From contig NZ_FNXY01000003.1 of the NCBI RefSeq assembly GCF_900108855.1, forward strand, positions 744,001-808,000: a stretch of 64,000 bases of DNA, in the 5' to 3' direction. A program made the position numbers and the translations under genes. The stretch's first letter is position 1. The number at the start of each line of letters is the position of its first letter. The notes beneath the pieces are model-generated. The model made no database searches, had not been told where the DNA came from, and worked only from the letters and a program-made list of their open reading frames with translations. Source of the DNA: Dyadobacter koreensis. Its GTDB lineage: Bacteria > Bacteroidota > Bacteroidia > Cytophagales > Spirosomataceae. Positions 60,030-64,000 of the stretch are shown piece by piece.

Positions 60030-63000
60030 GTGAAAAAATTAATACCCGTTAGTATTGTCAGCTTTCTATTGATGTCTGTTTCCCTCACTTTCGGACAGCC
60101 GCAACTGGAAAATGACCACAGCTTTTCTATTTCTCATTTTACGGAAGATAACGGGTTGCCTCAGAATACGGTGAAAAACATAAGCGCCGATGCGGAAGGT
60201 TTTATATGGATCGTCACTGAAACTGGATTGGTGAGGTTTGACGGACGTACCTTCTACCTTTTTGACAAATCCAATTTAACGATTTCGAACAATCGGTTTT
60301 CGATGCTTCAGCCTGATATTTCCGGATCAGGAGATAAAAAGAGATTTTATGCCGTTGCTGAAAATTATGAATTTATAAGAATAGAATCCGGGAAAGCTGT
60401 TTTAGATTCTCACTATTTTAACAGCAGTATTCTTCGGATTCCCTTTATGCGAAATCCTAAAAAAACTTCGATTTTGGCTAACGGAGCCCCCAACTATTTA
60501 AGGGAATGGGCTGATCCTCAAAATTATATTATTCCCGTGAGTTCTGGGAGCGGCAACTTTTATATATGCTATCACCATAAAATTGAATACTATTCAAATT
60601 GGAAAAGAACATACGAATTACCGTTAGAGGGTTTACTATATTGGGACTTCTTTACGATTGAAAAGAAACTTTATCGCTTTTCCGGTGAAGGAAGCATTAC
60701 CAAAATAACAAGTTCAGGATTGGCAAAGTTGTCATTGCGTGGCGATATTCTGAAAGACAAAACCTACAATGTCAAAAAAAAACTGCCTCAGATTTACTGG
60801 AATAATATTTCCAATCAGGTTTTCCTTTATTTTAATAAAAACTTATATCAAATAAACGAAGCATCTGAAAATCAGTTACATACCTCGTTAGTTCTTGAAA
60901 ACTTCGACTTTGAAGAAAAAAACATTTCGTCCGTTCATTTTGACAGCCAAAATCAAAGATTCTTTTTAGGTAGTGTAACGAAGGGGTTATTCGTTTTAAA
61001 GCGCAAAGATTTTGTCACGCTAAGAACGACTGGTAGTAATCTCGACAATGTTTTTTATGGACAAACGGCTTATGACTCTGGTAGCGTATTGACTCCAAGG
61101 GGTTTCATTTTAAGTAAGAATCCTTCTGGGTTAGACGCAATAAATAAAGAAGCTTCAGTCATTCACAATGAAAAAAATTCCGCTGATGGATACGGTATTC
61201 TCACTGATAAACGAGGAAATGTCTGGCGTAAATCTCAGGGCAATATTTATTGCTATCGTATCAAAGAAAACAAACTGATCGGGTTATGGAAGGTCGGAGC
61301 AGAAATCAATCACATATATGAAGGAGAAGATGGTACGATCTGGATCGGTACCCGTGAATCGGGACTTTTTAAAATCAACCTGTCAGACCCAAATCCGGAA
61401 CCTCGGTTGTTCGTGAAAGAAAATTTGAAAAGGATTACTTTTATTCTGGAAAAAGATTCCAAGACGTTGGCTGTCGGAACGGATCATGGTGTCTTCCTGC
61501 TTGATTTGTTTACGAAGGAAACTAAAATCATTGATGGTACCGCCAAACTTTATGTCAGGAGTTTATATATCGATCAAACCAATGGCAAAAAACACATCTG
61601 GATTTCAACGTATGAGGACGGATTATTTTTATACTCAGACAGCAGCCTGACCAAGTTTCCACTGGATAAAAATAAATACCTCGCTGGTGCCCACTGCATT
61701 TTTGCCGACAACAATAATTTCTTCTGGATCACCACAAATAAAGGCCTGTTCAAGGCATCGAGAAAAGATCTGCTTGACTACGCCAGGTTATCAAAACCGG
61801 GGAAAGTTCCTGACGTTTTTTACCTGCGTTACACCAAGGAGCAAGGATTCTACACGAATGAATTTAATGGCGGATGTCAGCCCTGCGCGATAAGACTGGC
61901 AAATAAATATGTCTCGCTCCCATCGCTTGATGGCTTGGTTTGGTTTATTCCTGAGGAGACAGGTCAGGAGTTACCTACGAAAAAAATCCTTTTTGATCGT
62001 TATCAACTTCGCGGGGCCAATGCATCAATCTCAACAGATACTATAAACCTTCCGGTCGATCCTCAGCAGATAAAAATCCATCTTGCAACGGCATATTTTG
62101 GAGATCTTTCTAATCTCGCCATTTCTTATGCCATGCTAAAAAATACAACCAAAAGTCCCAGAGATGCAGATTGGATAGATCTGGATGGTGACAAGGCAAC
62201 CATTTCAGTCGGAGACCTGAGCGTTGGAAACTACACGCTTTTCGTGAAAAAAATAAATGGATTTGGAGCTGAAAATTATACGATAAGAAAAATCACAATC
62301 ATTGTTCCTCCATCCTGGTATGAGACGTTGTGGTTTCAATTTATTTGCCTGCTGCTGGCCGTACTGGGAATTTATTTGTTTTTAAAAATAAGACTCCGCA
62401 TCATTCGTAAAGAAAATCGCCTGCTGGAACTAAAAATTGCAAGACGCACAAGGAAATTAGAGCATACGCTTGGAGCTCTGGAGAAGTCCGAACAAGAGCT
62501 CCAAAGGCAAATGCATATCCAGACCCGGCTCATTGCTTCCATGTCACATGATATTAAAACGCCTTTAAAATTTGTATCAAAATCGGCAGGAAGAATTGAT
62601 CTCATGGTCAAAAACGAGCGATTTGAATCGGTATCAGAGCTGGGAAAAACGATCGAATTCACTGCCGATCATATGCACAATTTACTGGAAAACCTGATTG
62701 GATATGTAAAAACACAGGTATATGGAAGCAGCATTTTATTTGAAGAGACAAATCTGAAACAATCACTCGGAGAGAATCTGGAAATATTTAAAGGTGTTTT
62801 GAGCGAACATGCAAACAAATTTTCGAACGAAATAGACAGCAGCATAACAGTAAACACTAATCCACAGCTACTAGGTATTATTGTCCATAATCTGGTGGAT
62901 AACGCAAATAAAGTTTGCCACGGTGGTTTTATAAGAATGCATGCAGAAATTCAGGGGAACAGCAAACACCTGATCATTTCCGACTCCGGGCCCGGAATGC

Positions 63001-63194
63001 CTGACGATATTATGCAATGGCTAAACAATCAATCCAAACTGGACTCTTTCGAAAAATCAAAACTGTTATTTAAATCCTACGGTGGACTAGGATTAACAAT
63101 TGTTAAGGAAATTTCTATGATGCTGAGATTAAGAATTTTTGTCGAGAAGTTTGACGGAACTCATGTCCATATCATTTTTCCGGAAGAAAATTAA
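60030..63194 (+). CDS. Reg_prop/Y_Y_Y-type sensor histidine kinase
   Basis: 1054 residues from a GTG at 60030, chosen because a signal peptide (KKLIPVSIVSFLLMSVSLTFG) follows at once. A large periplasmic part made of beta-propeller repeats (SFSISHFTEDNGLPQNTVKNISADAEGFIWIVTETGLVRFDG; GTIWIGTRESGLFKI; KHIWISTYEDGLFLY) and a Y_Y_Y-like domain end at a membrane helix near 768-790. The kinase core has the H-box SMSHDIKTPL with His840, NLVDNANK, DSGPGMP and GGLGL. There is no receiver or AraC domain, unlike many related hybrids. The partner is probably the LuxR-type regulator encoded convergently 3 bases away. Confidence 0.93.
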   Translation: MKKLIPVSIVSFLLMSVSLTFGQPQLENDHSFSISHFTEDNGLPQNTVKNISADAEGFIWIVTETGLVRFDGRTFYLFDKSNLTISNNRFSMLQPDISGSGDKKRFYAVAENYEFIRIESGKAVLDSHYFNSSILRIPFMRNPKKTSILANGAPNYLREWADPQNYIIPVSSGSGNFYICYHHKIEYYSNWKRTYELPLEGLLYWDFFTIEKKLYRFSGEGSITKITSSGLAKLSLRGDILKDKTYNVKKKLPQIYWNNISNQVFLYFNKNLYQINEASENQLHTSLVLENFDFEEKNISSVHFDSQNQRFFLGSVTKGLFVLKRKDFVTLRTTGSNLDNVFYGQTAYDSGSVLTPRGFILSKNPSGLDAINKEASVIHNEKNSADGYGILTDKRGNVWRKSQGNIYCYRIKENKLIGLWKVGAEINHIYEGEDGTIWIGTRESGLFKINLSDPNPEPRLFVKENLKRITFILEKDSKTLAVGTDHGVFLLDLFTKETKIIDGTAKLYVRSLYIDQTNGKKHIWISTYEDGLFLYSDSSLTKFPLDKNKYLAGAHCIFADNNNFFWITTNKGLFKASRKDLLDYARLSKPGKVPDVFYLRYTKEQGFYTNEFNGGCQPCAIRLANKYVSLPSLDGLVWFIPEETGQELPTKKILFDRYQLRGANASISTDTINLPVDPQQIKIHLATAYFGDLSNLAISYAMLKNTTKSPRDADWIDLDGDKATISVGDLSVGNYTLFVKKINGFGAENYTIRKITIIVPPSWYETLWFQFICLLLAVLGIYLFLKIRLRIIRKENRLLELKIARRTRKLEHTLGALEKSEQELQRQMHIQTRLIASMSHDIKTPLKFVSKSAGRIDLMVKNERFESVSELGKTIEFTADHMHNLLENLIGYVKTQVYGSSILFEETNLKQSLGENLEIFKGVLSEHANKFSNEIDSSITVNTNPQLLGIIVHNLVDNANKVCHGGFIRMHAEIQGNSKHLIISDSGPGMPDDIMQWLNNQSKLDSFEKSKLLFKSYGGLGLTIVKEISMMLRLRIFVEKFDGTHVHIIFPEEN

Positions 63195-63197
63195 CTT

Positions 63198-63845
63198 CTA
63201 ATTTTCCATCTCCTCCGTTTTATATAATTCCAGCTTCCTGAACATTTCAATGACGTTACTTACCTCCATTTTCTCAAAAATCCGCGACTTGTAAGTGCTA
63301 ATTGTTGTCTCTTTCAAATCCAGGATTGTCGCTATCTCCTTTGTCCATTTCCCCTGGGCAAGAAGATACATTACTTCAAGCTCTCTTTTGGAAAGATCCT
63401 CAAGTGGATTAGAACTGATATATTTATTGTCAAGAATGTTTTTCACCATCAACCTCTGGACTTTGGCACTCACATACTTACCATCGTTCAGAACAGACAT
63501 GATGGCAGCTTTGTAATCGTCCTCTGAGGCTCCTTTTGATAAATATCCGTTAGCTCCGGCATTTAGGTAGTGTAACGCATAAATTTCCTCTTCCAAGCCG
63601 GAGAAAATCAGAACCTTTACAACTGGCTGAATTTTACGAATGATTTGGATCATTCTGTTGTTTTCACCTTCCGGAATATTAATATCCAACAAAACCATAT
63701 CGAAAGCTGATCTCGAGAGAATGTCAAGAGCTGTGCTGAAAGTTGCGGCCTGTTGTACTTCAACTGTTGAAAACATATCTGTGATCAAAAACTCAATGCC
63801 CATACGAACGATGGCGTGATCTTCAACAATCAATATTCTTTTCAT
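63198..63845 (-). CDS. NarL/LuxR-family response regulator
   Basis: 215 residues. The receiver domain has acidic Glu8-Asp9 (VEDH), phospho-acceptor Asp54 in MVLLDINIP, and the LSKG Lys. The C-terminal LuxR helix-turn-helix is LSKRELEVMYLLAQGKWTKEIATILDLKETTISTYKSRIFEKM. The stop codon lies 3 bases from the stop of the convergent sensor kinase gene; this spacing and the missing output in the kinase make them a probable pair. A CAAAATTA at 63878-63885 (TAATTTTG on this strand) is a possible -7 element. Confidence 0.92.
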   Translation of the reverse strand: MKRILIVEDHAIVRMGIEFLITDMFSTVEVQQAATFSTALDILSRSAFDMVLLDINIPEGENNRMIQIIRKIQPVVKVLIFSGLEEEIYALHYLNAGANGYLSKGASEDDYKAAIMSVLNDGKYVSAKVQRLMVKNILDNKYISSNPLEDLSKRELEVMYLLAQGKWTKEIATILDLKETTISTYKSRIFEKMEVSNVIEMFRKLELYKTEEMEN

Positions 63846-63983
63846 AACAGATCAGATACTTTTAAGCGGGGGACACAAAATTACAGAATTTAAGCAAACC
63901 TTATTATAAAAATTTTTCTACTGAAAATAAGAACTAAGTTTACAAATCGCTGCATGATACTACCTGATTCATAAAAAAACAGA

Positions 63984-64000
63984 TGCCGGAATTTCCGGCA
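63984..64000 (-). terminator. terminator of a gene beyond the right edge
   Basis: TGCCGG and CCGGCA pair within the last 17 bases, and on the minus strand a run of seven T follows. It probably ends a minus-strand gene outside the window. Confidence 0.5.

Overview
This window is a chromosomal segment of a Bacteroidota bacterium, most likely Cytophagales; a Dyadobacter-like genus is my guess from gene content. The signs are a SusC/SusD pair driven by an ECF sigma factor and FecR, several TonB-dependent receptors with carboxypeptidase-regulatory-like N-terminal domains, a GH92 glycosidase, a Reg_prop/Y_Y_Y sensor kinase, a lamin-tail surface protein, and promoters of the TTG-N18..23-TAnnTTTG type. 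I saw no tRNA, rRNA, IS element, prophage or CRISPR array.

Layout. 1-4 kb: left-truncated DUF1800 gene, two tandem paralogous lipoproteins, cationic amino-acid permease. 4-6.3 kb: secreted PLC/GDPD-like protein beside an ethanolamine-type permease. 6.7-10 kb: two-receiver protein, then a BlaI/BlaR1-type pair preceded by a double-dyad operator. 10-19.5 kb: sigma, FecR, SusC and SusD genes followed on the same strand by two phosphoesterases. 19.6-23.3 kb: rpiA and acnA. 23.5-24.8 kb: AraC-type regulator and a VOC protein. 24.9-29.7 kb: one-strand operon of TonB receptor, TPR lipoprotein-sized secreted protein, LytS-like kinase and LytTR regulator. 29.9-31.4 kb: small secreted and membrane proteins, including a 40-residue gene. 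31.7-36.1 kb: NamZ-type muramidase, radical SAM protein, M42 peptidase, small zincin-like membrane protein, greA. 36.4-38.7 kb: fmt and folA separated by a ~55-bp tandem repeat array. 38.9-47.8 kb: esterase, hslU, GH92, aldo/keto reductase, PQQ-type sugar dehydrogenase, cytochrome c, unknown secreted protein. 47.9-51.8 kb: siderophore-type receptor, DoxX and DUF4198 proteins, a probable metal-uptake module. 52-64 kb: gluconokinase-like kinase, small membrane protein, a frameshifted metallophosphoesterase, exported DinB protein, pgeF, lamin-tail protein, Lys/Ala-rich histone-H1-like protein, TrmH-type methyltransferase, a large periplasmic-sensor kinase and a LuxR-type response regulator.

Most of the window is orderly housekeeping plus nutrient-uptake genes with well-formed hairpin terminators at operon ends. 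The least explained pieces are the fmt-folA repeat array with oppositely oriented relatives beside it, a terminator placed inside the greA leader downstream of a near-consensus promoter, the paired palindromes abutting the BlaI start codon, a long inverted repeat after the GH92 gene, and the single-base frameshift that splits an otherwise intact metallophosphoesterase.
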